A stretch of 64,000 nucleotides of DNA from Rheum nobile (Eukaryota > Streptophyta > Magnoliopsida > Caryophyllales > Polygonaceae): contig WOAB01000761.1 of NCBI GenBank assembly GCA_027886185.1, positions 1,488,001 to 1,552,000 of the forward strand, given 5' to 3'. A program made the position numbers and the translations under genes. This document shows, piece after piece, positions 10,914 through 22,535 of this stretch; position 1 is the stretch's first letter; every line of letters starts with the position of its first letter. Under the pieces are notes generated by a model. That model ran no database searches. It saw only the letters and a list, made by a program, of their open reading frames with translations, and had not been told where the DNA came from.

Positions 10914-12337
10914 GGGAGGCGTGGGGTTCCTTGGAGGGTATTAATCATGTTGAGCTTGTTGAGGTCCTCTTGCTCCCAAATCTTACCCTTCTCTAGTTGT
11001 GGACACAAGTGGGACGTGGGAGGAGGTGGTGTCATGGATGGACAGCCGTGAGATCTATTGGGAAAAGGCTCCAGAAGCGCCTCCTTCTACATGGTAGGAG
11101 TTGGATGGGCCTCCTAGCTCTTGAGCTCCACTCAGCCGCAAGCAACCTTGGGAGTGCCTTCATTGGAGGGACCTTTGTTCTTGTCATGAATGCATCTTGC
11201 TCCTCTCTCAAGGCTTGAATCTGCTAGCGGACCCTTTCTTCCTTGTCATCCTTGGTTGTTTGGATGGTTGGGAGGAGGGTCTCCATGGTAATAGGGGAGC
11301 CAAATGGAGTGCCTTCATTGGAGGGACCTTTGTTCTTGTCTTTGCCGTCCATTTGCAGTTCCTTGACAATAAGACTCAACAAACAACAACCAAACACAAA
11401 AGTTCCCAAAAATACAAGACTTTATCAATAGAACCTAAGGTAGTAAGAGCTTAAAACCTTGATTTAAGAGTCAAGATTTTCAGCCAAGCAAGTACTCCTA
11501 TGTAGACTCAACTTAAAGACAAAAGAAACACGCAAACACGCCACAAATGAACCTAAAGTACTTGTGCAAAAACTAAGTCAAGCAACATCAAAGAAGCTAC
11601 TAAACTCACTTGCTTATACAAATATTACACTTGTTCCAAAAATTACAAAATTTCCAATGTCCAATGCAGCCAAACTTCAAACTATTTTTTCAAGTTGTTG
11701 AATCACTTCTTCTATGGCCTTCCCTTTTGTTACTAGGCCGGGTATTTCTGATTTCAACCACTTTTTTCCTTGAATAATATTTTTGTTTTTACTAAAGACG
11801 TCCAAATGCAGAAATAAGAAGCAACAAAAATTACAAAATGGAGCAAGGAGCCTTTCCCGTTACTCTAACGTTGAGGATGTAGCTTATGCACAAGAGACAA
11901 TAAATTCAGCTATGGAATGCAGCCAAAGACTAAAATAAATGAAATAAGCATGGCCAACAATTACACTAAAAGGTAGGGACAGGTTTTTTACTCAGCCAAA
12001 CAATAATTCAAACTGGACATGTGAAACTAAGTTTGTTCAGATGCTCCCTAGAATATAGGATCTGAAAACATAATTGGTTTCTCCTTCAACCTGCGTTTCT
12101 CTTCAGTTTTTGGCAGCCAAAACTCGACTCAAACAACCGACAATCAACAAGGACTCGATGCAAGACAACAAGGAAAAACGCTAGGCAAGGCGCAAGAAAA
12201 TAACAACAAAGGCAAACAACACAAGACACAAACAACAAAGGATCAACGTTTTCAGATTTTTAGGGCATGAATCTAGGCTTGCAAACCTGAAAATCTAAAG
12301 CCTTTAAACCAAAGTTTCGAGCAATTACCTTACGTAA
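10914..12337 (-). other. G1 first copy: untranslated leader
   Basis: About 1.4 kb without a supported gene, homologous to 2606-3882. It differs by a 35-base segment duplicated at about 11150-11184 and 11308-11342. Confidence 0.7.
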
Positions 12338-12348
12338 CTCTGATACCA
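12338..12348 (-). promoter_or_regulatory. Primer-binding site, tRNA-iMet type
   Basis: TGGTATCAGAG on the minus strand, two bases inside the 5' LTR end, as in the second copy. Confidence 0.85.
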
Positions 12349-12350
12349 CG

Positions 12351-13174
12351 TGATAGAGGCAAGGATCGAAGGGGCTTCGGTGTAAGGAAATCGCTCTTCA
12401 AGTCTCCAAAAGGCAAGGCTCCACGGCTGGACACTTTGGTCGGCACAATAAGTCTCCAAGGCAGTAAGGGTGGCGGATCTAATGGATTGATGGTGAGTGA
12501 TGAAGTTTACGTGAAAATGGAGGTGAAGATGGCGGATTCAAGGGTGGATAGGGCTCTCCTCGACTGGATACAACACACCAACAAAGAAGGCAAGGCTGAT
12601 TGATCTTTGAGATGTAACGCACTCAAGGAACCACGAAAGGAAACTCGATCTCACACACGAGTAAGGAGAAGAAGAGAGAGTATTCTCAAAAACCAAATAA
12701 CTGTATTTTCAATATGATTCAACGTATTCTGGTAATGACAACCAATGCAGCCTCATAAGGCAAGGGTGCCTCGGCAATGAACAAAAACTTGCGGCCCATT
12801 AAGGCCCATTAGTCCTAACTTAGGCTAAAAATGTAAAGACTGGAAGATAACACTTAAACCAAGTCTAAGAGTGTCATAAACTGCCATGAAATAAACAAAA
12901 CATAATTTACGCACCCGGACGTGCCATAATGAGGTTGATTGGGTCAAGAGGGGCTAGGCTTGGAGCTCCGAGGCTTCTGAGTCCTTTCTTGAGCTCCATT
13001 TGGAGTTGCTTGGCTTGGGCCCTCGTGATTGAGCCAGGTGGAAGCTCTTCATCTTGGTCTTGGCTCGGAATGGCGTCAAGGGCTTCACTAGGATCTTCTT
13101 GGACACTTGAGCCATCATGGTTGTCTAGACTCTCTTAGCTCTCTTGGCTCTCTTGATAGGACTTGGTCACATCA
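12351..13174 (-). repeat. G1 5' LTR (full length)
   Basis: An 824-bp LTR from TGATGTGACC (13174) to TATCA (12351), in the minus orientation. It retains the roughly 105 bp missing from the 3896-4614 copy. Beyond 13174 the sequence is the interior of copia C1's 3' LTR. The expected target duplication (AATAG at 13175-13179) cannot be confirmed because the other end of G1 is outside the window. Confidence 0.88.
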
Positions 13175-13485
13175 AATAGCTTACAGTCTAGGTGCACGGT
13201 TGTGCACTGACCGTGCACCTTTACTGAGGCCACTTTTGGCCTTATGCATACCATGCACGGTCTGTGCACCAATTTGCACGGTCCGTTCACTTCTCCTAGA
13301 CCCCGGTTTCACCTCCTTGGTGTCTGCCACTCGTATTCCGACACGTTTTGTAACTCCGAGTCTGAACCTACGCACACGAGTGTGCACTCCGCACCCCCGA
13401 AACTCGTCATGTGGCGAACGAACTCCTTGAGTCTTGAGCGAATCCCAACTATACAAAATGGCCGATGACACTAAAATCACCAACA
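13175..13485 (-). repeat. C1 3' LTR, first 311 bp
   Basis: Begins TGTTGGTGATTTTAG on the minus strand at 13485, as the 5' LTR does at 29130, and aligns with 28820-29130. It is cut at 13174 by the G1 LTR. It carries the same GTGCACGG palindromic units as the 5' copy. Confidence 0.85.
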
Positions 13486-13999
13486 TTCCTCCCCCATTTT
13501 TGTGTAATCCTTGATTTACTTAAATAACATACATCAAACACAAACTTATGCATCAATGAAAATGTCCTTAGGATTGAATTCTCACATTACTGTAGTACAC
13601 ATTCCAAATAATCGAGAATCAGGGTGTCCTATGGATTGAACACTTCAACCATCTGAATACTTGAAGATGCACCACACATAAGTTTCTACACTACTCCAAG
13701 TGCTAAGTTGACACTATTATACCCATGTGTTCTGATCCATTCATGAGCGTATACAAAGCCAAGCCTGGGCTAATTGAAGTGGCACCACTTCACACTCGTA
13801 TAGGTGGACTCTTTTCAATCATGCACCTGCAAATGCATTATTTCAAAAGATCCATTAAGAAGATAAACTTCAACCAAACTTTACTTGCAGGTCTGAGCAC
13901 ATACCTTGGGATGATATTGAACATGTGCTCCAAACTCTAAGTGTAGGCTTTCCATATTGAATTCAGCCTCTAACGTCATATTTGAGGGGAATTAGGTAT
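13486..13999 (-). other. C1 polypurine tract and 3' untranslated region
   Basis: TGGGGGAGGAA on the minus strand (13486-13496) directly precedes the LTR. The remaining roughly 500 bp have no supported coding content. In the undisturbed element this sequence followed the pol stop now located at 23612. Confidence 0.75.
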
Positions 14000-14004
14000 C
14001 CCAC
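14000..14004 (-). other. Target-site duplication of the Athila-like element
   Basis: GTGGG on the minus strand directly after the 3' LTR's terminal CA. The partner GTGGG lies at 23624-23628 before the inverted 5' LTR half, showing that both LTRs belong to one insertion. Confidence 0.85.
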
Positions 14005-15412
14005 TGACAGGCAGGGTTTTAGTCGTGTTAACCTGGTCAAAATAATCCTAAACAAACCTAAACAAGTAGTCTGGGCAATCAAGGGTCGAATCCCACATGG
14101 AGGAGTTATTAATCTTTATGTTGATTGCATGCAAAGTAACAAGGGGGGGTTTTCAGGTTGATTTCTTGTGAAACAAGTAAACAAGTAAACAAAGCAAATA
14201 AAGCAAAGGGTTTTATCAAATTGGGGAAAAACACTTAGTCAAACAAATATCCACTTTTCATATGAATGATCGATCCTAGGTTATCTCTATTCCTTTCCTT
14301 TGATTATTCTTGTCCCTATTCTGAATTAGTTAATAGTCCAACCAGTCCTAATAACCCCAACTATCAAACAATCCCTACCAACCTTCAGGATTTAATTTAA
14401 TAGCAACAAGAAGCATAGGAATTAGCCAAGATACATGCAACACCACAACCCACAGTATTTAACATATAATCAAATCTCTTTCATAATAAACTAGTCCTAC
14501 CAGTCCTAGAATATCATGGATGCTACAACGGATAAAGAATCTCAACCCGAAATATCCAAACCCTAGCAATAGACAATTACTAATATCAACTAGGTGATCA
14601 ATCTAGTCAAATCAATAACAATCAATAGGAATATGCTCAAGAGAAAATATATAATCCAAAGGAAATAGGAAATAGAGAATTAACCTCACAATCAAATCAT
14701 ACGAAAAGCTTCAATTGTCGGACTAAGCAAAATGTGCTTAACTCCTCATCGTTCTTGGAAACAAAATACTTCAAAAGGAAAATTGAATGATGAATGTTCG
14801 TAGATGATGAATATCGATGATGAATGGAGGATGTGGAATTTAGGTTAAATAGACTTAACCTAAAGCCCAAGATCACAAACCTCATCTAAAAGGAAATAAT
14901 AATAATAGGTTCGAAATAAAATAAACGAAAATAATCGAAAAAAGAAAAAATAACAAAAACTTCGGAAATCTCAGCGGCTCGCCTCCCGTGTGCTTCCGCG
15001 GCCGCGGCACCAAATCCGCGGTCACGGAAATTAACTATGTGCTCTCGGCATTTTCAGCTCCGGAATATTCTGCGGGCGCGGCCAGGTTTCCGCGGTTGCG
15101 GAAGTGGCATTCCTCGCTCCGCGCTTCGCCCTTCTCCGCGGCCTCATCGTGTCTTCCTTCTTGGTCACGGTTGTGCTCGCGGCAGCCTTCTTCTCTTCTT
15201 CCTTTGTGTGGATTCATCCTCTACTCTTCCTCGTCTCCTCAGGTGGCCTACTCCTCAACTTCTGGATGTCTTTAATTAGCTCCTCCAAACCACTGAATCC
15301 ATACTTCTACTCCTCAACTCCATACTCCACAGTTGTGCTCTAAACCCATACAAATGGCACCCTAAACCCCGGTAACAACTCCTAGATAGGCACTATAAAA
15401 TAGTGCTGATCA
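14005..15412 (-). repeat. Athila-like 3' LTR
   Basis: 1408 bp, from TGATCAGCAC at 15412 to CTGTCA at 14005. A GC-rich block near 14970-15190 carries several CCGCGG-centred palindromes. It is followed by target duplication GTGGG. Confidence 0.88.
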
Positions 15413-15426
15413 AACTCCCCCATGCT
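15413..15426 (-). promoter_or_regulatory. Athila-like polypurine tract
   Basis: The minus strand reads AAGCATGGGGGAGT just before the LTR start. A near copy (AAGCATGGGGGAGG) lies at about 16068-16081 inside the untranslated region and could act as a second priming site. Confidence 0.75.
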
Positions 15427-16844
15427 TAAACCTTTCTCGTCCTCGAGTAAGCTAAAAGACACCTACTCCTCCAATCAAATCCCCAAGGTTTCAGGAAGCA
15501 TAGAAAAATCATCTCCTCTAAGAATCTCACCTAACAATGAATCTCCAAGGCACCAACACAATATGCACAACACAACACAAATCTCAACACCAAAACAACA
15601 ACACACACAATCAAGCTTAGAAGGAAAGCAGAGTACTTCCCCCAAGCTTATCTCGGACACCATAGAGTGAAAACAATCTAATCCTATCCTCCCATCTATC
15701 TTCTTATACCTCCCAGAGTGACCTACCCAAATCCTCATTATATCTCCTCTTCTTATGTCGCCACGCCAGGAAAAATGAGGAATCCTACTAATCACTCTTT
15801 TTCTTTTCACTCATTTTGCCAAGGCACCCTTTCGGGTTTTCACCAAGCCACTCATTTCATTTTTCAATAGATGGGCTCACAATATACTCACATCACTCTT
15901 GACCTCATATTACCCCAGCCTAATGCTCGTCCAAGCCACCTGCTTATTACCTAAGCCGCCCTTTCGGGTTTTCGACTTATCCCAGGATTTCTATTTTTGC
16001 CTTTTATTCAAATTTTTGGCTTTTTTCATTTTCTTTTCTCCTCAACGACATAGCAAGTATAGAACCCTCCCCCATGCTTAAACATTGCATTGTCCTCAAT
16101 GTAATGAAAGACAAAAAGAATAGAAGCACAGGGAAAAGCAAAAAATAACTCACAAACACCGTTGAGTTGGCTCGGACACAAAAGTTGTTGCTGGCGGTAA
16201 ATCAATGAACGCTCAGGTCTCTGGTGTTGCGGCGGTCTTCAACTCATCTCTATCGTGCAACCAAAGGAACCACTGTAGTGCGTAGTGGTCATCAAGGAAA
16301 TCGGGGTTGCACGGCCTTCAACTCAATCAACTCCTACCATGCAACCAAAAGGAACCACTCTGGTGAGAAGTGGTAAATCAAGGGAACGGGGTTGCATGGC
16401 CTTCAACGAACAAAAAAAATGGGCCTAGATGTCATCGTGGTATGGGCCCTGGTGTTCCTCCTCTCCAACTGTCGATTGTAGGGCCATCATCGTTGCCAAA
16501 TAATGTGTGGGGCGCATGTCTCCTCCTTGACAACATGATGCGCACCTTCCCCATGGGGAACCCGGACAGCTGGCCTTCGGTATAACTTTTTTTTTTTTGA
16601 ATCCGTTTAAGGTTTTTTTTTATGATGCAGGGCAATAGGAGACTTACATTGGTGTGGTAAACACCGTCTTCAATTGGCATAGGGTCTCCTCCCTGTAGGT
16701 TAGTTCGAACAAAACAAAAACACACGAACAAAAATGCAAATAAAAACATGAATTGAAAAGACAAGGAAAGAAATACAGACATCGGGTTGCCTCCCGGACA
16801 ACGCCTTAGTTATTGTCGTGGCTCGACATACTACTCAATCTCCC
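15427..16844 (-). other. Athila-like 3' untranslated region
   Basis: About 1.4 kb with no supported gene. The GGGAGGCAACCCGATG stretch (minus, near 16780-16797) resembles the segment following pol in Athila-type elements. A run of T at 16588-16598 and CTTTCGGGTTTTC repeats (15830, 15961) are the only other structure seen. Confidence 0.65.
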
Positions 16845-16928
16845 TCAACTTGGTTCGCTCACCTCCATTGAGCACTCGGGGTTCCCATCTGGAGGGTGTC
16901 TCTTCGAATCATCAATGTTGAATCCGAC
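16845..16928 (-). pseudogene. End of Athila-like gag-protease frame
   Basis: Joining 19273 to 16928, that is removing the solo LTR and one target copy, keeps the protease frame open (EFDGERI into GFNIDDS) until a TGA at 16847-16845. No RT follows. The coding capacity of the element thus ends just after protease. Confidence 0.75.
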
Positions 16929-19272
16929 TGTAATACCCCTCATTTTAGTAAAGAGTATTTTGGTAAGTTTTCCAAACACTCGTATTATAGTCGAATTATT
17001 TTCAGAGAAGTTCAGACTTTCTGTTAAATACTTGATCTCTGTAATAATTCCTTGAGTGGAATAAAATACATTCGACGTATTTTGGGGCTTAGAATATTTG
17101 TTCGGATACGAATATGTTTATATCGGGGTTAAAACCCATACCCATAATTCTTCCCGGACAAAAGTGGGCAAAAGGCACAGAATTTGCCTTGACCGCACCC
17201 GCGGTCATACCCACCGCACCCGCGGTCAGAATTGGTCGCCACCGCACCCGCGCCGTCATGATTTCTTTTCTGCTCCGCCGAACTTCGCTTGAGCTGCTTG
17301 CCGATCTTGTCGGAGCTGAAGCGGTAAGGCGGTGGGGGAGGTGCCAGCTGAGCTCCTTGCTTGGCCTATAAAAGGAGGAGGCTTGGAGGAGGAAGACATA
17401 TCGAATCTCTCTCTCTCTAATCTCTCTCTCGTTCCATTGTCGCCGGAGTTGCAAGCTTTCGCCGGAGTTCTTCAAGGTCGTCTCCGGAGCTACCGTAGGA
17501 GGAGGAGGTGCCCTCAAGGTGGTGTTTGGTGGCCCAAGGAGTTTGGAAGTCAAAGCCAATCCAAATCGAGCCCAACGCGTCATCCCCGGTAAGATCTCGT
17601 CTTCATCCCCGACAACTGCACTTGTGACCGCACCCGCGGCAGGGCCACCGCACCCGCGGTGTGCCTGGGCGATTGTGGGTGTGGCCTTGGGTTTTGTGAT
17701 TTCGATCGGGACTTCGTTCCTTCTATTTCGTTCACCTTTCTTTAGATTCGTACTATTTATTGTCGAATCTAACTTTGGGTTTCGTTATGGGTCGTTCCGT
17801 AGGAAATTATAATCCGAGTTCTTCCTCGTTTCGGACCCGGAAACTCGTCGTCTCGAGCTTCGTTGAGCCTCGTCTAATCTAAGGCAAGTGGCGGTTCGCT
17901 CTTGCTTATCATTCCATATTTATATTGATTATCAATTGTTTAATTGTTAATTAATTTGGGATGAATATTGTTTTCGTCTGGGAACAGTTTTGATAACTGT
18001 ATGTGATTTAAAAAGAGATATTATAATAGGTTGTATATATTGCTAGAACCAACGCTATTATATATATATATGATTGAAATACATATATTATAATAGGTTG
18101 TATATATTGCTAGAAACAACGCTATTATATCTGTTATTGGCCTCGATGGCTTTGATGTGAATTATTGCTCTTATGTTTTAACTGTTTAGTTAGAACGAGT
18201 ATTCGTAGGAACACTATGTACCTTGCGAGGTTTAGTGGTTTCTTGATAATGGTACTAGGAGAATTTTCCCTAGTATCTTCGGTCATGACCTTACCCTTAC
18301 TCAGGGTATATGCACATAGCTGGTACCACCATTTGGGATGTATTCCCTTTGATATCTCTTGTGAGGAGATCCGATATCTCTTGTGAAGATAGCTTAAAAG
18401 CTTATAACGTAAAATGTACGTTTTGGAATTAAATAAGATAAGTGCTTTAGTGCACATAATTAATATACCCTTAGGCGAGTAGTGCAGCTAAGAGAGTAGT
18501 GCATCTAGGAAACTCGTCTAGACTTTGGTCAGAGTAAAGTTCTCTTTCCAATCTGAATTCGCATTGTGCGGTGAGGTTGGTCGTGAACCGAAACACCAAG
18601 TCAGTTTTAAAACGCTTGTGTGAAATTGATGTTCCCAAGCACTTGTCATACTTTCCGATAAGACTCAACCTTTTTGGAGTCTTCTCTTCATATGTTTCCG
18701 TAAGACTCATTCTTTCAGAGTCCTTTCTCTTGATCATGCCTTTTCGTATATTTCAGTAGGAGTATGGTGGTTGACTATCATCATCGACTTTTATTCGAGA
18801 AGCGATGAGTCTAACCTAATACGCCTACTTAGAACCTTTCTGTTTTACCCTTGCATAGTCTTTCATTAGACTAACCAACCGATTATATTCCCTTGTATGG
18901 TTGGCTGGTCTCATCCGTCTCATACGACACATCAGATAAACTGCATGTCCAATGAAGGCTAGAAACGACAATGATGGCAGTTGGAATTTTGAAGAGTGTT
19001 ACCAGGTTGAGATTCCTTGGCGGTTGATCGTTAGATCAAGACCCTTGTGTCCTTTATGTATTAAGACTTCCGCTGTAATATATTTGATTATGTATTTTGA
19101 ATCATGGATGTAATTCTGAAACATTTGCTTTAATCAAAAGTTATGATATTTTGTATTATAACTGTTGTTTTATGATTTATATAAGCGGGTTAAGCCTGGG
19201 GTGACTTCGGATGTGAAATCCGAGGTCACTGGCGGTAATACCTTTCAAGGATATATATTTGGGGGTGTTACA
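16929..19272 (+). repeat. Solo LTR, chromovirus-like, inside Athila
   Basis: A 2344-bp LTR beginning TGTAATACCCCTC and ending GGTGTTACA, flanked by CCGAC and CCGAT (4 of 5 bases match), with no primer site or internal region. It shares long blocks with the three 2.73-kb LTRs of the 38385-61793 element, including the duplicated unit around GGTTGTATAT...GCTAGAAC (18030 and 18100) and the last kilobase. Its start corresponds to the inner TGTAATACCCC of those longer LTRs. A TATA box is at 17367-17373 (CCTATAAAAGG). It carries five copies of CCGCACCCGCGG-like sequence near 17195-17250 and 17625-17660. It probably arose by recombination between two LTRs. Confidence 0.85.
17367..17373 (+). promoter_or_regulatory. 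TATA box of solo LTR
   Basis: TATAAAA in the context TTGGCCTATAAAAGGAGG, in the same relative place as the TATA boxes of the related LTRs. CT repeats (17406-17431) follow where a 5' leader would begin. Confidence 0.65.
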
Positions 19273-21611
19273 CCGATCCTCTCCCCGTCGAATTCCATAG
19301 TGAGCGAACCGCTGCTCACGTCAATCTTGGTTCCTGCCGTATTCATAAACGGTCTTCCTAACATCACAGGCGCTGCATCCTTATCCTACCCCGTGTCCAT
19401 CACAAAGAAGTCTACAGGGAACACCAACTTGTCCACCTCGACTAGCACGTCCTGCACAACTCCTTTAAGGTAGACATATGAATTGTCCGCCAGCTGGATG
19501 ACAATCCCCGTCTTCTCTAGTGGGACCAACCTCAAAGACTCGTAGTGTGAGAGAGGCAGCACATTAATGGAGGCACCCAAATCAAGTAAAGCCTTGTCGA
19601 ACAAGGTACCCCCAATCTTGCAGGGAATTGTGAACATCCCTGGATCGCTAGCCTTCTTGGGTATCCGCTTTTGCAGCATAGCGGACACATTCTCACTCAC
19701 CACCACCTTCTTCTTTTCTTTCACAACCCTCTTTCTCTTGAGCGTGCAAAGCTCCTTCAAAAATTTAGCATAACGAGGAATACTATTAATCAACTTGAGT
19801 AAAGGGATATTTACCTTGCAATTGCTAAACGTTTCGAACAGCTCCTTGTCATTGGCTGGCCTCCTAGTATCTGCCAGAGCTTCAGGGAAATGCGTGAGAG
19901 GCTTTTCAGATCCGAGCGGAGGGAAATAGGGCCTCACATAATCACCATATGGATCCTTGTAGCGAGAGGCCGCGTCTGGGGCAGATCCGCGGTCGCGGAT
20001 TGGTGACCGCGATCGCGGAAAATCCTCGACCTGTTCATTTTCTTCAACCCTTTTTCCGCGGTCGCGGATTTCGTTCCGCGGTTGCGGTTTGCTCTCGACC
20101 TGGGGCTCTTTTATCTCCGTAATTTTTCCGCGGTCGCGGATGTCCTCCCACGGTCGCGGAAATTCGCCGATTTTCTCCTCCCTCTCCGTGATGCATCCAC
20201 GATCATGGTTCTCTTCTTTGCGATCGCAGATTTCTCTTTCTCTGGCTCGACTGGCTTCCACCTCAGCCCCGCTCCTTAGCGTCATGGCGCATACATTCTC
20301 CTTTGGGTTGACTACCGTTTGAGATGGTAGCTTCCCCGATTCCCGCACTTCCAACCTACTCACAGCTAAAGAGATCTGCCCCATTTGTTTTTCCAGATTC
20401 TGAATACTGGACTTCGTCTCTTGCTGATTTTGGGCCACAATGTTTGCCAGTGTGTTCACATTGCTAGCCATGGTTGTCATGCCCTGGACAAGGGCATTGA
20501 TCTTATCCTCACTGGATGCGGGGGCGTTGGAACTCTGGCCTTGGGGTCTCTGGTCATAAGGAGCTCTAAATGGTTGTTGACCCCTAGGCTGTTGGTACTA
20601 TTGTGGGCGGGGAAGAAACTGAAGTGGCCTCTGTGGATGGTCTTGCTTCTCCTGGCCATGATGAATATTCTACTGGTTCCCGTATCTCATATTGGGGTGA
20701 TCTCTCCACCCTGGATTGTATGTGTTGGAGTACGAGTCGTATCTTGGCCTTTGAGGGCCATATCCTCCAATTGCATTCACCTCAGCAGTGGGCTCCTGCA
20801 GCGTGGGACATGCGTCAGTTGGATGCATCGTGTCGTAGCATATCCCATATGATTTGACCTGCTACTGGCCACCCTTCATCATGCACCGCCTCATCATCTC
20901 CTTCATTTCAGCCATCTCAGCAAGTAGAGTGGAATTGTGCTGAGACTCTGCAGCTTTCACGGATTGGGCGCCCGCCCTTCTGCTAAACTGTCTTGAGCCC
21001 TCAGATAGCTCAAAGAAAACCTCAAAAGCCTGGTCTGGAGTCTTATTCAGGATGTTCCCTCCACAGGTGGCGTTCACAATCCTCCGCTCATCATCAAGAA
21101 GACCCCCATACAAATAAAGTACGAGGTCCTAGTCGGAGTAGCCATGATAGGGGCAACTGGAAATCAGCTTCTTGAAGCGCTCATAGTACTCGTATAGCGA
21201 CTCATTAGCTTGCTGCTCGATGTTGCTAATGCTCCTCTTCAGGCTATTCAGCTTCGTCGCTGGGAAGTACTTCTCCAGGAAGGCCTTTTTCATGTTGGCC
21301 CAAGTATCTATGCTCCCCGAAGTCAGGTAATAGAACCAGTCATTGGCCGCATCCTTCAAGGAGAAAGAAAAGGCCCTCAACTTGATCTGGTCTTCAGTAA
21401 CTCCCTTCGGCTTCATGCTCGTGCAGACTGCATGGAACTCCGACAGGTGCTTGTTAGGGTCTTCACCACTCATCCCATGGAAGTGAGGGAGTAACCCAGA
21501 CTTGAGCTCGAAGTTGACTCCGTCAGCAAGCTCAGGAAACCGCACAACCAGTGGTTGCTGTTGCAGATTAGGGGCAGTCAGCTGCCTCAGCGTTTGTTGG
21601 TCGTCTGCCAT
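19273..21611 (-). pseudogene. Athila-like gag and aspartic protease
   Basis: One minus frame from ATG 21611 with several in-frame stops (21131-21129, about 20861, near 20600 and about 19385). Gag core: FHGMSGEDPNKHLSEF, then the AFSFSLKDAANDWFYYL and YEYYERFKKL blocks. A proline/asparagine-rich segment and NLEKQMGQIS (about 20380) follow, then a long charged linker (20300-19950) whose repeated RDRG residues are written by CCGCGGTCGCGGA-type DNA. Protease is at about 19700-19300: the active site LLDLGASINVLP is the usual Athila form, followed after a stop by the MLGRPF block near 19360. The stops look like single substitutions. The insertion of the solo LTR at 19272 separates the last 25 or so codons. 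Confidence 0.85.
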
Positions 21612-21794
21612 CTCAAAAGTTGGGTTGTCAAAGACTAAAGATATGTTTACTCTACGGCTCTGGGAGAGGGTCCTCTCAATTTATTTATCCAAAACTAAGA
21701 GGGGAGAATTAGTAGCACGGGTGTGGACCATAAGATAGGTCCACACAATAGTAACAAGCACACAAACAAACACAAAGAAAAGTCAAAACTTGCC

Positions 21795-21812
21795 TCCCCG
21801 GCAACGGCGCCA
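21795..21812 (-). promoter_or_regulatory. Primer-binding site, tRNA-Asp type
   Basis: The minus strand reads TGGCGCCGTTGCCGGGGA, three bases inside the 5' LTR. This primer class is typical of Athila-lineage elements. Confidence 0.82.
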
Positions 21813-21815
21813 ATT

Positions 21816-22535
21816 TGACAGGAAGGGTTTTAGTCGTGTTAACCTGGTCAAAATAATCCTAAACAAACCTAAACAAGTAGTCTGGGCAAAAAAAAGTCGA
21901 ATCCCACAGGGAGGAGTTATTAATCTTTATGTTGATTGCATGCAAAGTAACAAGGGGGGTTTTCAGGTTGATTTCTTGTGAAGCAAGTAAACAAGTAAAC
22001 AAAGCAAATAAAGCAAAGGGTTTTATCAAATTGGGGAAAAATACTTAGTCAAACAAATATCCACTTTTCATATGAATGATCGATCCTAGGTTATCTCTAT
22101 TCATTTCCTTTGATTATTCCTGTCCCTATTCTGAATTAGTTAATAGTCCAACCAGTCCTAATAACCCTAACTATCAAACAATCCCTACCAACCTTCAAGA
22201 TTTAATTTAATAGCAGCAAGAAGCATAGGAATTAGCCAGGATACATGCAACACCACAACCTGCAATATTTTACATATAATCAAATCTCTTTCATAATAAA
22301 CTAGTCCTACCAGTCCTAGAATATCATGGATGCTACAACGGATAAGGAATCTCAACCCGAAATATCCAAACCCTAGCAATAGACAATTACTAATATCAAC
22401 TAGGTGATCAATCTAGTCAAATCAATAACAATCAATAGGAATATGCTCAAGAGAAAAATATATAATCCAAAGGAAATAGGAAATAGAGAATTAACCTCAC
22501 AATCAAATCATACGAAAAGCTTCAATTGTCGGACT
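21816..22535 (-). repeat. Athila-like 5' LTR, distal half
   Basis: 720 bp identical in layout to 14005 to about 14727 of the 3' LTR, ending at GGACT. The proximal half is missing here and is found on the opposite strand at 23629-24320. Confidence 0.88.

Larger units (their letters stand above)
1..13174 (-). mobile_element. Ty3/gypsy tandem array (G1), interrupted and truncated
   Basis: Read on the minus strand the order is: 5' LTR 12351-13174, leader, gag-protease 10913-9552, foreign Tat-like piece 9551-6172, integrase 6172-4626, purine tract, LTR 4614-3896, primer-binding site, leader, gag-protease-RT 2605-1. The LTR at 3896-4614 is therefore both the 3' LTR of the first copy and the 5' LTR of the second, which runs off the window's left edge. 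Gag with one zinc knuckle, a DGG-type protease, a YFDD reverse transcriptase and a single integrase identify a Ty3/gypsy element; the integrase tail and iMet-type primer site resemble plant chromoviruses (Reina/CRM-like), but the lineage is inferred. Both copies are defective. The right end sits inside the 3' LTR of copia element C1. Confidence 0.85.

Noticed and set aside
12929..13468. Plus-strand ORFs of 70-107 codons
   Set aside because: They are reverse readings of G1 and C1 LTR sequence and end at family-variable positions.
13990..14220. A CRISPR-like or satellite repeat because the block recurs at 21810-22040
   Set aside because: The two occurrences are the ends of the Athila 3' and 5' LTRs.
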